Source: Flavobacterium psychrophilum
Lineage (GTDB): Bacteria; Bacteroidota; Bacteroidia; Flavobacteriales; Flavobacteriaceae
DNA: 6,886 bases
Assembly (NCBI GenBank): GCA_945878515.1
Contig: CAMCTL010000171.1
Span: 1-6,886 of the forward strand
Direction: 5' to 3'
Each line of letters opens with the position of its first letter. Position 1 is the stretch's first letter. Below are positions 5,619-6,886 of the stretch, one piece after another. The position numbers were made by a program, and so were the translations under genes. The notes under the pieces were generated by a model. It was not told where the DNA came from. It worked only from the letters and a program-made list of their open reading frames with translations, and ran no database searches.

Positions 5619-6886
5619 TTATTTTTTGATGTCGTTTAAAATATTTATTACTTCTCGATAGCCAGTTTCTGCGGCACCATGAACAGTTTGATGGTGTCCA
5701 TTTGTGTTCATTGCTTCGCCAGCAAAGTATAATTTTTTGTTTATGGTTTGAGTCGCAATTTTTCTAGCATCGCCCATGCCAATAGTACTGTAGGAGTATG
5801 CCCCTTTAACGAAAGGATTTGTTGTCCAGTTTTGAACATGCGATGCAATAAACGACGCTGTAGCCTGTCCGTTATACATTGTGTCTAATTCTTGAAGTAA
5901 TGCGGTTGTAATAGACGCGTCACTTCCTAATGAAGTTAAATATTCGGCTTGTTCGCCCATAATAAATGCAAGCAATATGTTGTCATTTTGCACTTTGCCT
6001 ATGCTATCATCTGCATAAGCCGCACAAATTGGTCCGCCAATTATATTTTGGTCAAAGAATTTATTGCTAAATTTTAAAAAAACTTTCATTCCTGCATCCA
6101 TGCCTATTTTGGAAAATGCGGTTGTTTTTTCGGTAGGTAGTGCTGGAATAAATTGAATGTCTGCCGAATTTAGAATTGGAATAGGGACAGTAATAATTAC
6201 TTTATCTGCGTTGAATGTATTGTTATTTCTGTCTGTTATTTGAATTGTTGATTGGGAATAATCAATTTTAGAAACAATGGTATTGAGTAAAATTTTATCT
6301 TTTACCTGACTTGCAATTTCTTTATCGATTAAATCAAAATAAGTTTCTTGAAATTTAAAATCCTCGTTCCCGGAATTCCAATTTTCTTCATCTTTATTAT
6401 TGCCAAAAACAGAAAGACGAGAGGCTGCTGCTCCTTGGTCTCCAGCAATGTTTTCTACAATGTATTTATATTCATTCCCTAATCCTTTTTGCAAAGCGTA
6501 ATCTTTATATGATATATCTGGCAAATTATCGCCTTCAAAAATATCGATGTTTTTGGGTAAAGAATTTACTAACTTGCCGTTAAACCAATATTTCATTTCA
6601 CTATTATCTACAGTAATCTTGGTGTTTGATTTTGAAATTAAATCGCCCAAAACATTATTTTTTCCGTGTAACCATTGCGCACCTGTGTCAATAGGAAAAT
6701 TAGCAAAACCTGTCAGCTTACCAAGTCGTCCGCCATAATTTGCAGATGCCTCTAAAATCTGAAAATCTATTCCTTTTGATTTTAAAATATAAGCGGCATA
6801 TAGCCCTGCTGCACCTGCACCAATAATTACAACCTTTCCGTCATAGCGGATATCTTCAAATAAGGTGTCTTTTTCGCAAGCATGAA
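5619..6886 (-). CDS. Flavin-containing amine oxidase (N-terminus outside window)
   Basis: The frame is open to the window edge, giving 421 visible residues. A TTG at 6650 is internal, because the conserved FAD domain lies before it. The Rossmann motif KVVIIGAGAAGLYAAYIL (visible residues 17-34, GxGxxG at 22-27) is followed by the ribose-binding acid in FQILEAS (Glu45) and the YGGRLGKL motif. VIITVPIPIL (229-238) is the usual strand after the substrate domain. LYFAGEA (385-391) with HGAAETGYREV (402-412) is the C-terminal FAD-binding signature of the amine oxidase family (PF01593). Members oxidise amines, polyamines or amino acids to aldehydes, releasing peroxide and ammonia. The first visible residues, HACEKD, contain a Cys that could be the lipid-modified residue of a Bacteroidota lipoprotein, which would place the enzyme in the cell envelope; the signal peptide itself is not visible. 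The substrate cannot be deduced. Confidence 0.92.
   Translation of the reverse strand, partial: HACEKDTLFEDIRYDGKVVIIGAGAAGLYAAYILKSKGIDFQILEASANYGGRLGKLTGFANFPIDTGAQWLHGKNNVLGDLISKSNTKITVDNSEMKYWFNGKLVNSLPKNIDIFEGDNLPDISYKDYALQKGLGNEYKYIVENIAGDQGAAASRLSVFGNNKDEENWNSGNEDFKFQETYFDLIDKEIASQVKDKILLNTIVSKIDYSQSTIQITDRNNNTFNADKVIITVPIPILNSADIQFIPALPTEKTTAFSKIGMDAGMKVFLKFSNKFFDQNIIGGPICAAYADDSIGKVQNDNILLAFIMGEQAEYLTSLGSDASITTALLQELDTMYNGQATASFIASHVQNWTTNPFVKGAYSYSTIGMGDARKIATQTINKKLYFAGEAMNTNGHHQTVHGAAETGYREVINILNDIKK

Noticed and set aside
6547..6738. 63-aa plus-strand frame opposite the amine oxidase
   Set aside because: It is antisense to the conserved FAD-binding region of a well-supported gene.

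Overview
The window is AT-rich and looks like a chromosome segment from Bacteroidota, most likely a Flavobacterium-type organism. The clearest sign is a type IX secretion (T9SS) C-terminal sorting domain on the first gene. Start codons also lack clear Shine-Dalgarno sequences, and the transposase relic at about 2.9 kb reads like Bacteroidota IS1182 elements.

Layout. Position 1-687 (+) is the 3' end of a secreted sialate O-acetylesterase, followed by a strong, near-symmetric intrinsic terminator (808-845). Positions 865-954 are a small GC-richer island with an orphan reading frame on the minus strand. Positions 955-2638 (-) hold two translationally coupled genes that overlap by 8 nt: a 142-aa protein of unknown family, then a 420-aa protein whose N-terminus resembles DUF6575-type proteins. 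Positions 2639-3246 have no intact gene but contain a decayed IS1182-family transposase start (2850-3086) and structured repeats. Positions 3247-4272 (+) hold a tight two-gene operon: a 260-aa protein with two membrane helices, and an 80-aa protein that could have a Cas2/SinR-like ferredoxin fold. This operon ends in a long hairpin (4300-4435). Positions 4445-4984 (-) hold a SUKH (SMI1/KNR4) protein, probably an orphan immunity protein. Positions 4985-5618 are non-coding and contain a repeat-rich boundary and a tandem pair of related palindromes. Positions 5619-6886 (-) hold most of a flavin amine oxidase whose N-terminus lies outside the window.

Interpretation. The two outer genes are ordinary cargo (a secreted esterase and a probably exported flavoenzyme). 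The roughly 4 kb between them is accessory DNA: small unknown genes in alternating directions, an IS relic, an orphan immunity-type gene and several long inverted repeats. The hairpins at about 3118-3160 and 4315-4418 share sequence and orientation, and both end in TGCTGTTA. They bracket the 260-aa/80-aa operon the way recombination sites bracket a gene cassette. The two coupled pairs (142 aa/420 aa and 260 aa/80 aa) and their boundary hairpins are the best candidates for something undescribed. Neither pair can be assigned a function from sequence alone.
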